Positions 31,569-39,905 of a DNA stretch of 64,000 bases are shown one piece after another. Location: contig NZ_MLCE01000010.1 in the NCBI RefSeq assembly GCF_002300165.1, positions 62,001 through 126,000 on the forward strand. Reading direction: 5' to 3'. The notes beneath the pieces are model-generated. The model was not told the DNA's origin. It worked only from the letters and a program-made list of their open reading frames with translations, and ran no database searches. How positions within the stretch are numbered: position 1 is the first letter of the stretch; every line of letters begins with the position of its first letter. The position numbers and the translations under genes are program-made. The stretch is from Streptomyces sp. Tue6028 (lineage in GTDB: Bacteria > Actinomycetota > Actinomycetes > Streptomycetales > Streptomycetaceae).

Positions 31569-34361
31569 GTGATCCGCTACGACGCTCTGGACGCGCTGCC
31601 CGTGCGCGGCGCCCTGCCCGGCCTGGACGACGCCCTGGAGGGCCACGGCACGGCGGTGCTCGTCGCGCCGCCGGGCACCGGCAAGACGACCCTGGTGCCG
31701 CTCGTGCTCGCCGGTCTCCTGGACGACGGGCGGCCGGCGCGCCGGGTCGTCGTCGCGGAGCCGCGGCGGATCGCGGCCCGGGCCGCCGCGCGGCGCATGG
31801 CGTGGCTGCTCGGAGAGAAGGTCGGCGAGAGCGTCGGCTACACGGTGCGCGGGGAGCGGGTGGTCGGCCGTCACGCGCGCGTGGAGGTCGTCACGACCGG
31901 TGTGCTGTTGCAGCGGCTCCAGCGGGACCAGGAGCTGGCGGACGTCGACGTGGTGGTGCTGGACGAGTGCCACGAGCGGCATCTGGACGCCGACACGGTG
32001 GCGGCCTTCCTGTGGGACGTCCGGGCCGCCCTGCGGCCGGAGCTGCGGCTGGTGGCGGCCTCGGCGACGACGGACGCGCAGGGGTGGGCCCGGCTGCTGG
32101 GCGACGCGCCGGTGGTCGAGGCCGAGGGCGTGTCGTATCCGGTCGAGGTGGTCTGGGCGCCGCCCGCCCGCCCCGTCCGGCCGCCGCACGGCATGCGGGT
32201 GGACCCGGCGCTCCTGACGCACGTGGCGTCGGTGGTGCGGCGGGCGCTGGCCGAGCGCGAGGGGGACGTCCTGTGCTTCCTCCCCGGGGTGGGCGAGATC
32301 GCGCGGGTCGCCGGACAGCTGGGGGATCCGACGGGCCGGGGCGACGTGGACGTGCTCCAGGTGCACGGGCGGGCGCCGGCCGCCGTGCAGGACGCCGTGC
32401 TCTCCCCGGGGGCGCGGCGCCGGGTGGTTCTCGCGACCTCGGTCGCCGAGTCCTCGCTGACGGTGCCCGGTGTGCGGGTGGTGGTCGACTCCGGGCTGGC
32501 GCGGGAGCCGCGTGTGGACCACGCGCGCGGGCTGAGCGCCCTGACGACCGTACGGGCCTCGCAGGCGGCCGGGCGGCAGCGGGCCGGACGGGCCGGACGT
32601 GAGGCCCCCGGAGCGGTGTACCGGTGCTGGACGGAGGCGGAGGACGGGCGGCTGGCCCGCTTCCCCGCTCCGGAGATCAAGGTGGCGGACCTGACGGCGT
32701 TCGCCCTCCAGGCGGCCTGCTGGGGCGACCCGGACGCGACGGGACTGGCTCTTCTCGACCCGCCGCCGGGCGGGGCGATGGCCGCGGCGCGCGCCGTGCT
32801 GTCGGCGGTGGGAGCGGTGGACGATTCGGGGCGGGCGACGGACCGGGGTGCGCGCATGTCCCGGCTCGGGCTGCACCCGCGGCTCGCCCGCGCCCTGCTG
32901 GACGCGGCGCCCGAGGTCGGCGCGGCCCGCGCCGCCGAGGTCGTCGCCCTGCTGAGCGAGGAGCCGCCGAGGGAGTACGGCGACGATCTCGCCGCTGCCT
33001 GGCGTGCCGCCCGGCGTGGCGGTGACGCCTACGCCGGCCGGTGGCGGACGGAGGCGAAGCGGCTGCGGACCATGTCGGCACCGGGTCCCTGGCAGCAGGG
33101 TCCCGCCCAAGAGGAGTCCACCCGGCAGGCGCGGGAGCTCACCTCGGAAGGGGCCGCACGGCCGTCGCGGGAGTCCACCTCGGAAGGGGCCGCACGGCCG
33201 TCGCGGGAGTCCACCCGGCAGTCACCCGGACCCGCCCTGGAGGAGTCCGCCGGGCCGTCGCGGGAGCTCGCCCCGGAGGAGTCGGCCCGGCAGGCGCCGG
33301 GATCTGCCCAGGAGGGCTCCGCCCGGCCGTCGCCGGGGCTGTCGTCGTCCTCCGCGGGCGGGCGGGGCGGCGCGGCGCGGACCGGGGACGATCACGTCGC
33401 GGGTCTCGTGGCCGCCCTCGCCTTCCCCGAGCGTGTCGCACGCTCGCACGGCGGCTCCTATCTGATGGCCTCCGGGACCCGGGCCGAGCTGGGGGACGGC
33501 ACGGGTCTGCGGGCCGCTCCCTGGCTCGCGGTCGCCGTGGCCGACAGGCCCGTGGGCGCCGGGCACGCGCGCGTGCGGCTCGGCGCCGTCATCGACGAGG
33601 AGACGGCCCGGCGGGCAGCGGCGCACCTGTACGCCGAGGGCGACGAGGTCGGCTGGGCCGACGGCGACGTCGTCGCGCGCCGGGTCGAGCGGCTCGGGGC
33701 GGTGGAGCTGGCGGTGCGTCCGGTCCGGGACGCCGGCCCCGGACTCGTACGCGAGGCACTGGTGGAGGGGCTGCGGACCGAGGGGTTCGGGCTGCTGCGG
33801 TGGACGCGGGACGCCGGGACGCTGCGGCAGCGCCTGGCCTTCCTGCACGCGCATCTGGGCGATCCCTGGCCCGACGTGTCCGACGACGCCCTGCACGCGC
33901 GCGTCGACGAGTGGCTGGAGCCGGAGCTCGGCCGGGCGCGCCGGCGTGCCGATCTGGGGCGGATCGACGCGGGGCAGGGCCTCACCCGGCTGCTTCCGTG
34001 GGCGACCGGGGACGCCGCGCGGCTGGACGAGCTCGCGCCGGAGCGCGTCGAGGTGCCCAGTGGGTCCGGAATCCGGATCGACTACACCGACCCTGAGCGT
34101 CCGGTTCTGGCGGTGAAGCTCCAGGAGATGTTCGGGCTGGCCGAGACGCCCCGGATCGCCGGTGTGCCCCTGCTCGTGCACCTCCTCTCCCCCGCCGGGC
34201 GTCCCGCCGCCGTCACGGCCGACCTCGCCTCCTTCTGGAAGGACGGCTACCGGGCGGTGCGGGCCGAGCTGCGCGGGCGGTATCCCAAGCATCCGTGGCC
34301 GGAGGACCCGGCGACGGCGGAGCCGACCCGGCACACGAACGCCCGGCTGCGCAGGACGTGA
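31569..34361 (+). CDS. hrpB: ATP-dependent helicase HrpB
   Basis: A 930-aa DEAH-family helicase. Motif I is APPGTGKTTLV, motif II DECHERH (the HrpB variant of DEAH), motif III SATTDA, and motif VI QRAGRAGREAPG. The C-terminal helicase-associated and HrpB-specific regions follow (LLRWTRDAGTLRQRLAFLHA, SPAGRPAAVTADLASFWKDG, YPKHPWPEDP). Typical HrpB proteins are about 820-850 aa; the extra length is a repetitive insert at about residues 515-600. GTG start at 31569. HrpB is an RNA/DNA helicase without a settled role. It follows the methyltransferase by 79 bp. Confidence 0.92.
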   Translation: MIRYDALDALPVRGALPGLDDALEGHGTAVLVAPPGTGKTTLVPLVLAGLLDDGRPARRVVVAEPRRIAARAAARRMAWLLGEKVGESVGYTVRGERVVGRHARVEVVTTGVLLQRLQRDQELADVDVVVLDECHERHLDADTVAAFLWDVRAALRPELRLVAASATTDAQGWARLLGDAPVVEAEGVSYPVEVVWAPPARPVRPPHGMRVDPALLTHVASVVRRALAEREGDVLCFLPGVGEIARVAGQLGDPTGRGDVDVLQVHGRAPAAVQDAVLSPGARRRVVLATSVAESSLTVPGVRVVVDSGLAREPRVDHARGLSALTTVRASQAAGRQRAGRAGREAPGAVYRCWTEAEDGRLARFPAPEIKVADLTAFALQAACWGDPDATGLALLDPPPGGAMAAARAVLSAVGAVDDSGRATDRGARMSRLGLHPRLARALLDAAPEVGAARAAEVVALLSEEPPREYGDDLAAAWRAARRGGDAYAGRWRTEAKRLRTMSAPGPWQQGPAQEESTRQARELTSEGAARPSRESTSEGAARPSRESTRQSPGPALEESAGPSRELAPEESARQAPGSAQEGSARPSPGLSSSSAGGRGGAARTGDDHVAGLVAALAFPERVARSHGGSYLMASGTRAELGDGTGLRAAPWLAVAVADRPVGAGHARVRLGAVIDEETARRAAAHLYAEGDEVGWADGDVVARRVERLGAVELAVRPVRDAGPGLVREALVEGLRTEGFGLLRWTRDAGTLRQRLAFLHAHLGDPWPDVSDDALHARVDEWLEPELGRARRRADLGRIDAGQGLTRLLPWATGDAARLDELAPERVEVPSGSGIRIDYTDPERPVLAVKLQEMFGLAETPRIAGVPLLVHLLSPAGRPAAVTADLASFWKDGYRAVRAELRGRYPKHPWPEDPATAEPTRHTNARLRRT
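33108..33370 (+). repeat. 12-residue (36-bp) repeats inside hrpB
   Basis: Two exact 36-bp units starting at 33140 and 33176 (CACCTCGGAAGGGGCCGC...) and several degenerate neighbours encode an Ala/Arg/Pro/Ser/Glu-rich linker (for example GAARPSREST) between the helicase core and the HrpB C-terminal domain. Confidence 0.8.
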
Positions 34362-34393
34362 CCGTTCAGGCGCCGACCGGCTGACATGACCGG

Positions 34394-35386
34394 TCAGGCG
34401 CCGACCGGCTCCGGTTCGGTGATCTGGGCGGGTTCCGGGTCCCCCGGCCGTCGGCTGCGGGCCTCCAGACAGAGGGAGAGGGACAGCAGACCGGCACCGA
34501 GGGCGAGGAAGCCCCACGGGAGGTAGGAGGTCATCAGGAGAACCAGGGTGCGGTTGGATTCGACCAGGTCGACCGTGTACTCGATGTAGTCCTCGCGCAT
34601 CTTCACGTGCCCGGCGAACGCCGTCACCTTGTCGCGGTCGCCGAGCAGGGTGCCGCCGCGGAGTTCCTCCTTGTGGATCTCCTCGGCGTACACGGGCGCT
34701 CCGGTGACCGGTTCCACCCAGAACTTGCGGACCGTGGTGTACCAGCGGGTGGTGCCCGTCTTGGCGACCGACTCGGGGGTGATGCCCTCGACCGGCATGA
34801 TCTTGGGGAACTTGACCTTGGTCCAGGGGATGGTCTGCTCGAAGTAGTAGACCTTGACGCCGCGGAAGGTCCGGGTGCCCTTGTAGTGGATGGGGGCCGA
34901 GGTACGGGTCTGCGCGTCGAAGTACTCGTAGTCCCGCTTCTCCGTCTGGAAGGGCCACTTGAACTCGATGCCCTGGCGGGTGACGGGGTCCCCGTCCACG
35001 GATTCGCCGGTGGCGTGGACGGGTTCCTGGCTGTGCGCGTCGAAGATGTAGCGCTCAGGCAGCTTGGAGACCATCTTCCCGTCGGGGCCCTGGACGTAGG
35101 AGAGGGAGTCCCAGACGACGACGTCGCGGCCCGCGGTCCTCTCGATCTTCTCGGACGCTTCGACGTTGCCCCTCAGGGTCTGCACGATGGTGACCTTGGG
35201 GACCTTCCTGGCCTTCATGGTGTCGTAGTCGAGGAGGGTCGCGTCCTTCGCCTCCAGGACCATGTCCTGGTACTGGCCGGCGGGGATCTTCGCCAGGCGC
35301 GGGAAGGCGTACCAGCGCAGCAGCGGGGACAGCGCCGTGAAGAACACGGCGAAGGCGAGCAGGATCAGGCTTGCCTTGCGGCGCAT
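34394..35386 (-). CDS. DUF3068 (PorA-type) membrane protein
   Basis: A 330-aa protein with an N-terminal helix (SLILLAFAVFFTALSPLLRW) and a second helix near the C-terminus (LVLLMTSYLPWGFLALGAGL). The long exported middle domain has many Lys/Thr-rich strands (PKVTIVQTLRGNVEASEKIE, TTRWYTTVRKFWVEPVTGAP). This topology matches DUF3068, also called the porin PorA family in recent annotation. Its role in Streptomyces is unknown. ATG start at 35386. Confidence 0.82.
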   Translation of the reverse strand: MRRKASLILLAFAVFFTALSPLLRWYAFPRLAKIPAGQYQDMVLEAKDATLLDYDTMKARKVPKVTIVQTLRGNVEASEKIERTAGRDVVVWDSLSYVQGPDGKMVSKLPERYIFDAHSQEPVHATGESVDGDPVTRQGIEFKWPFQTEKRDYEYFDAQTRTSAPIHYKGTRTFRGVKVYYFEQTIPWTKVKFPKIMPVEGITPESVAKTGTTRWYTTVRKFWVEPVTGAPVYAEEIHKEELRGGTLLGDRDKVTAFAGHVKMREDYIEYTVDLVESNRTLVLLMTSYLPWGFLALGAGLLSLSLCLEARSRRPGDPEPAQITEPEPVGA

Positions 35387-35470
35387 CTCGGCGTCCCTCC
35401 CTGGGTGTTGCGGACGGGCCGGCACGGGCCTCGTGGCCCGAAGAGGCGGGCCTCGGGCGCGGGCCGCGGG

Positions 35471-35605
35471 CTACGGGTGTGCGGGCACGGTGGTCAGCAT
35501 CGGCTTCGGTGAGGTGCTGCCGGCCGGTGAGCCCATGGCCGTGATGGTCAGCACCAGGGCGAGGGCCACGGCGAGACCGGCCGTGGCGGCGATGAGGGCA
35601 CGCAT
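35471..35605 (-). CDS. SPW_0924 family small membrane protein
   Basis: A 44-aa protein starting MRALIAATAGLAVALALVLT at the ATG at 35605 and ending MLTTVPAHP. One hydrophobic helix fills most of it, followed by a Pro/Ser/Thr-rich exported tail. The sequence pattern fits the SPW_0924 family of Streptomyces small proteins. It is upstream of the DUF3068 gene on the same strand, 84 bp away, so the two may be co-transcribed. Function unknown. Confidence 0.8.
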   Translation of the reverse strand: MRALIAATAGLAVALALVLTITAMGSPAGSTSPKPMLTTVPAHP

Positions 35606-35696
35606 ACGGGCCTCCCGGGAACCATGAGCTGATACACCGTCAGGTCCGGCACCGTAGCAACGGCGGGGCGAGATGAGAACACGTCGCACACACACG

Positions 35697-35732
35697 GCGG
35701 CGCCCCTCCGGAGGAAACCGGAGGGGCGCCGC
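35697..35732. terminator. terminator after the transglycosylase gene
   Basis: A 15-bp stem (GGCGCCCCTCCGG and complement plus two outer pairs) with an AGGAAA loop, 14 bp beyond the TAG at 35746. Confidence 0.85.
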
Positions 35733-35745
35733 GGTGCAACGGGTC

Positions 35746-37449
35746 CTACGAGGCGGCCGCCGCCACCTTCAGTTCGACGGTCAGCGTCGCGCCGCCCGCG
35801 GTGTCGATGCGGAGCAGGAAGGTGCCGGTGGTGTCGTCCGCGTACAGCTTGGGGAGCTTGAGGACGCCGTCGGCGTCCGTGGTCAGGCCCGTGAGGGTGC
35901 GTACGGTCTTGCCGTCCGCGTCCTTGAAGTAGGGGCCCTTGTCGTTCGCGGTGGCGTCGTCGGCCGACTTGACGAGGGTCGCGGTGGCCGCGACCTTGTC
36001 CGCGACGGCTCCCTTGTACGTGGCCTTCACCTCGACCTGCTCGGCGAACTCGCCGCCCGGCACGCAGGTCAACGCGGCGTCGCCGGTGCGGGTGAGGGTG
36101 TCGGCCTGGCGCGCGGTGACGGTCGCCGTGTAGTCGAGGCCGGACATGACGCGGCCGACCACGGTGGCGCGGACCGTGAAGTCACCGGTCTTCTCGCCGG
36201 CCACCAGCGCGGGCGCGGTGGCCGTGCCCAGCTTGTCGGTGACCACGGTGGCGACCGTCTCTCCACCGCTGAACGTGGCGTCCGTGGCGTCGCCGACGAT
36301 GGTGAACCGCACCCGGACCTTCGCCACGGCCTTGCCGTCCTCGGTCTCGGTCCGCACGGCGACCTTCCGGTCGAAGGCGTCGCCCGCCATGGCGGTGAGC
36401 TTCCCGGTGCCCGCGTCCTCCAGGTGGTCCACCGTCTGGGTCGGCGTCGGGGTGGGCGTGGTCGGGGGCGGAGTGGTCGACGGCGGCGAGGTGGGCGGGG
36501 TCGGGCTCGACGTGCCGTCGCCCGGCTTCGGCTTGCCCGGCTTGCCCGGTTCGGCGGGCTTGGACGGCGGCGCCGGGGTGGCGGGCGGAGTCGGCGTCGG
36601 GAGGCTCCCGGAGTTGTCGTCGCTGTTGTGCGACGGCAGCGTGCCGGTGCCGTCCGGCACCTCGTGCGTGCCCTTGCGGTAGTACTCCAGCCAGGACAGG
36701 ACGGTGTTGAGGTAGGCCGTCGAGTTGTTGTAGCTGAGGATCGACGCGTTCATCTGCGCCTGGACCGACATGTCGTGGTCGAAGCGGCACAGGTAGTGCC
36801 CGGCGGCGAGCGCCGCGTCGTAGATGTTGTTGGGGTCCTTCTTGCCGTCGGCGTTGCCGTCACGGCCCGCCCACTCCCAGGTGGACGGGATGAACTGCAT
36901 CGGGCCCACCGCGCGGTCGTGCGTGCTGTCGCCGTCGTACGCGCCGTTGTCGGTGTCGCTGATGTTCGCGAAGCCGTTGCCGTTCAGGACGGGGCCGAGG
37001 ATCGGCGAGTACGTGGTGCCGGAGGCGTCGACCCGGCCGCCGCGGGCCTGGCCCGACTCGACCTTGCCGATGGCGGCGAGCAGCTGCCAGGGCAGGTTGC
37101 AGCCGGGCTTGGACTCGCGCAGGGACGCCTCGGCCTTCTTGTAGGCGTCGAGGACGGTCGCGGGGATGCCCGCCTCGGCCTCGCCCCGGGACACCGGGGT
37201 GCCGACGGTCGGCGACGGGCTGGGGCTGTCCAGCGGCGGAAGGTCGGTGTAGTAGCGCGAGTTGCCGGTCGCGGTGTCGTCGTTGTCCGGACTCGGCGTG
37301 GAATCGGAGCCGGTCGTCTGTCTGCCGCGGTTGTCGGTCGTCACTCCCGGGGCCTGGGACGCGGCCAGAGCCGCGACCGCGACCGCGGCCACAGCGGTGG
37401 TGGCCGCTCCCTTGCGCAGCCTCCTGCCGAAATGCGCCTGCGCCGACAT
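35746..37449 (-). CDS. secreted lytic transglycosylase with Pro/Thr linker and C-terminal Ig-like domains
   Basis: A 567-aa exported protein. The signal peptide is at residues 1-32 (GAATTAVAAVAVAALAASQA). The transglycosylase (SLT) domain is at about residues 90-250, with catalytic Glu131 in IGKVESGQA and the family motif AVGPMQFIPSTWEWAGRDGN. A Pro/Thr/Ser-rich linker (residues about 270-340) leads to two beta-sandwich domains (GKLTAMAGDAFDRKVAVRTE onward). It cleaves the glycan strands of peptidoglycan outside the membrane. ATG at 37449 with GGGAGGGG upstream. No ydaO riboswitch pattern was found in its leader. Confidence 0.88.
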   Translation of the reverse strand: MSAQAHFGRRLRKGAATTAVAAVAVAALAASQAPGVTTDNRGRQTTGSDSTPSPDNDDTATGNSRYYTDLPPLDSPSPSPTVGTPVSRGEAEAGIPATVLDAYKKAEASLRESKPGCNLPWQLLAAIGKVESGQARGGRVDASGTTYSPILGPVLNGNGFANISDTDNGAYDGDSTHDRAVGPMQFIPSTWEWAGRDGNADGKKDPNNIYDAALAAGHYLCRFDHDMSVQAQMNASILSYNNSTAYLNTVLSWLEYYRKGTHEVPDGTGTLPSHNSDDNSGSLPTPTPPATPAPPSKPAEPGKPGKPKPGDGTSSPTPPTSPPSTTPPPTTPTPTPTQTVDHLEDAGTGKLTAMAGDAFDRKVAVRTETEDGKAVAKVRVRFTIVGDATDATFSGGETVATVVTDKLGTATAPALVAGEKTGDFTVRATVVGRVMSGLDYTATVTARQADTLTRTGDAALTCVPGGEFAEQVEVKATYKGAVADKVAATATLVKSADDATANDKGPYFKDADGKTVRTLTGLTTDADGVLKLPKLYADDTTGTFLLRIDTAGGATLTVELKVAAAAS

Positions 37450-37791
37450 CGAGTGAACCCCTCCCGTGGACGACCGCCCGTACACCTGTGGTCCGCTGTG
37501 CGGTTGTGCGTCTGTGCGGTTGTGCGTCTGTGCTGTGCGATTCTCTTGTATTCAGAGATTCTCTTGTGCTTCGCGGTTCCCCGTGGGCCGCTTCGCGCTT
37601 TTGCTCTGATGTTCGACCGTTCCCGTGCCCCCCAGCGCGGCAACCCAGGTGACCCTACGACAACTTCCGTCGCCCGGGCACCCGTTCGCGCCCGATTTTC
37701 ACCGGTTGGCCATGTCCGACGTCCCTCATACTGGGCGTCGGTGATCACCGTGCCGGGCATGCTCGGCCAACCCTAGTCGCAGGGGGACGAC
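37450..37791. other. 342-bp divergent promoter region with short repeats and low GC
   Basis: Between the transglycosylase gene and the divergent DUF4184 gene. Contains two 16-bp units TGTGCGGTTGTGCGTC at 37497-37528 and two copies of GATTCTCTTGT at 37539 and 37557. GC content here is clearly lower than in the flanks. It must hold both promoters; no gene is visible. Confidence 0.55.
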
Positions 37792-38664
37792 TTGCCCTTC
37801 ACTCTCAGCCACGCGGCTGCGGTACTGCCGGGCGTGCGCGGCGACGGGGCGGGGCGCGGCCGACTGGTCCCCGCGGTGCTCGTGGCCGGCTCGTTCGCTC
37901 CCGACATGACCTACTACGCGGCGAGTGTGCTGCCCGGGGCGATGGATTTCGGCACGTTCACGCACTCGTTGCCCGGTGTCCTCACTTTCGACGTGCTCGT
38001 CGCGTGGGCGCTCGTGGCCGCCTGGCTGCTGCTCCGCGAGCCGCTGGTGGCGCTGCTGCCGGCCGCCGCGCAGGGGCGTCCGGCCCGGCTGCTGCGCTGC
38101 GGCACGGCCCGTACGCGTCCCCGGTGGCCGACGGCCCTGTGGTGGTACGTCTCCGCGGTGCTCGGCGGGCTGACCCATGTCGTGTGGGACGCGTTCACGC
38201 ACCACGACCGGTGGGGCGTGCGGCTCTTTCCCGTCCTGGGACGGGACGTGGGCGGCTCGCCGCTTTTCTGGTACGCGCAGTACGGCAGTTCGGCCGTGGC
38301 GGCCATCGTGCTCGTGGTCTTCGTGGTCGTCGCGCTGCGCCGGACGCCCCCCGGCGAACCCGTGGGGGTGCCCGTGCTGTCCTCGTCCGACCGGTGGCTC
38401 GCCGCCGCCGTGCTCGGGTGCTGCGCGCTGCTGGGCGCGGTGCAGCGGGCGTCGCGCTGGTGGGCCTACTGGGGTTCCACCGCCAAGCCCTGGGAACTGA
38501 TCCCGACGGTGTGCTTCGGCGGGGGTGCGGGGCTGGCGCTCGGCCTCGCGCTGTACGCGGCCGGGATCAGGGTGTGGCGTCCTGCTCCGGGTCGTCCCGG
38601 CCCGGCAGCGGTTCGTACGGAACCGGGCCGTCCGGATCCCGACCGATCACGCTCTGCGGGCTGA
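37792..38664 (+). CDS. DUF4184 family integral membrane protein
   Basis: A 290-aa protein starting at a TTG at 37792 (MPFTLSHAAAVLPGVRGD), behind AGGGGGAC. The N-terminal MPFTLSHAA and FAPDMTYYAAS motifs, HSLPGVLTFDVLVAWALVAA and WDAFTHHDRWGVRLFPVL are typical of DUF4184, whose His and Asp residues in membrane helices suggest a metal-dependent membrane enzyme (inference). About six membrane helices. The C-terminus overlaps the convergent gene by 98 bp. Confidence 0.82.
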   Translation: MPFTLSHAAAVLPGVRGDGAGRGRLVPAVLVAGSFAPDMTYYAASVLPGAMDFGTFTHSLPGVLTFDVLVAWALVAAWLLLREPLVALLPAAAQGRPARLLRCGTARTRPRWPTALWWYVSAVLGGLTHVVWDAFTHHDRWGVRLFPVLGRDVGGSPLFWYAQYGSSAVAAIVLVVFVVVALRRTPPGEPVGVPVLSSSDRWLAAAVLGCCALLGAVQRASRWWAYWGSTAKPWELIPTVCFGGGAGLALGLALYAAGIRVWRPAPGRPGPAAVRTEPGRPDPDRSRSAG

Positions 38665-39361
38665 GTCCCTGGATCAGGCCGCGGCCCTGGTTGAGGCCAC
38701 GGTGCACGGCCTGCGCGATGCGCCCGATGGTCGCGATCCGTCCGATGGTGCGGACCTGGGAGGGCGTCGTCGGGTTGTCGCGGGTCAGGACGACCATGCG
38801 GTAGGTGCGGTGGGTGCCCTTGAACGCGCCGACGCCGTGCACCCGCCACCCGTGCCGGGCCCTGAGCAGCGGGCCGTCCTCGGGACGGGTCGCCGGCTCG
38901 CGCGCCGTGCCGGAGGGCAGGCGCCGCCCGTCGCCGCGGATCCGGCCGAGCGGCATCAGTCCGTGGGTGCGGGTCTTCAGGAAGGAACGGGCGTCGGTGA
39001 GGACGCCCGGCAGCCGTGTCTCCGCGAGGCGCAGGACGGCCTCCATGAGCGCGCCCCGGGCGCCGCTCACCTCGTCGCACTGCCGCTCGCTCGCGCGGGC
39101 GCAGCTCGGCCCCGTGTCGTCCTCGTGGACCGCTGCCGGGGCGGCGCCCGTGCGGGACGACAGCGCCGCCCGGATGTCGCGGGACATCCGTGCGACGCGT
39201 TCGGGGTCACGGGGCGTGCGGTACGCGGCGGGCACCTGGGCGGTACCGGCTCCCGCGGCGACAGCGGGCATCGGCGCGAGCAGCGCCGGGACGACGGCCG
39301 TGGCCGCACAGACGACGGCGGTGGCCATGACCGTACGGCGGTGGAGCATGCGTATACCCAT
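38567..39361 (-). CDS. secreted hypothetical protein
   Basis: A 264-aa protein, ATG at 39361 (a second ATG at 39349 is possible). The signal peptide is RRTVMATAVVCAATAVVPAL followed by a likely AxA site. The mature part has Arg-rich segments, two Cys (SCARASERQCDEVSG) and a compact block RHGWRVHGVGAFKGTHRTYR and VLTRDNPTTPSQVRTIGR. I do not recognise the family. Its last 33 codons overlap the DUF4184 gene in antisense. Confidence 0.65.
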   Translation of the reverse strand: MGIRMLHRRTVMATAVVCAATAVVPALLAPMPAVAAGAGTAQVPAAYRTPRDPERVARMSRDIRAALSSRTGAAPAAVHEDDTGPSCARASERQCDEVSGARGALMEAVLRLAETRLPGVLTDARSFLKTRTHGLMPLGRIRGDGRRLPSGTAREPATRPEDGPLLRARHGWRVHGVGAFKGTHRTYRMVVLTRDNPTTPSQVRTIGRIATIGRIAQAVHRGLNQGRGLIQGLSPQSVIGRDPDGPVPYEPLPGRDDPEQDATP

Positions 39362-39862
39362 GCCCGCATCCTTGCGGCCGCTCCGGCCCGGGGGCGTCTT
39401 TGCGGGGGCCACGCGGGTGACGCCCCCGGAGCCTACGCGGTCCCTGCACCTGCCCTGCCGGGCCGGATCCCACGGTGCCGGCCCTCCCGGCGGAACCTTC
39501 CTGCACCAGCCTTCGCGGGGGGACACTCCAGCACCGGCTTCCCCAGCGGGGCCTGCCCCGTACCGGCCCTCCCGGCCGGACCTTGCCAGTACCAGCCCTC
39601 CCGGTGAGGCCAGCCCGTACCGCCTCTCCGGTGCTGGACGCACCAGGGACCACTCCCCCAGCGTTCATCGGCCTCGGGACACCAGACCTCCCTTGGGCCG
39701 GCCCCGAGAACAGGCTGCTCCCAAGGGGCAGCGCCCCCCGTTGACCGCCCTCCTGGGACCGGACCCCGAGACCCGGCTCGCCCGGAGACAGGACCCGCTC
39801 CGGAGACAGCCCCTCCGGAACCGGCGGCCGCCCGACGAGCGGAGCGCCCCGCCGGAAACGCC
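39362..39862. repeat. intergenic region with degenerate ~30-bp repeats
   Basis: Between the secreted-protein start and the polA terminator. From about 39440 to 39640 there are six or seven imperfect units of the form TACCGGCCCTCCCGGCCGGACC, about 28-31 bp apart. The rest (39640-39862) is GC-rich without visible genes or motifs. Confidence 0.6.
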
Positions 39863-39895
39863 CGGTGTCCCCGCCGGAGCCCGGCGGGGACACCG
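39863..39895. terminator. polA terminator
   Basis: A 15-bp perfect stem (CGGTGTCCCCGCCGG and complement) with a 3-nt AGC loop, 10 bp beyond the polA stop. Confidence 0.88.
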
Positions 39896-39905
39896 AGGAA
39901 CGGCT

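Noticed and set aside
37450..37791. c-di-AMP (ydaO) riboswitch in front of the transglycosylase gene
   Set aside because: Such genes in Streptomyces often have one, but the conserved motifs could not be found in this leader.
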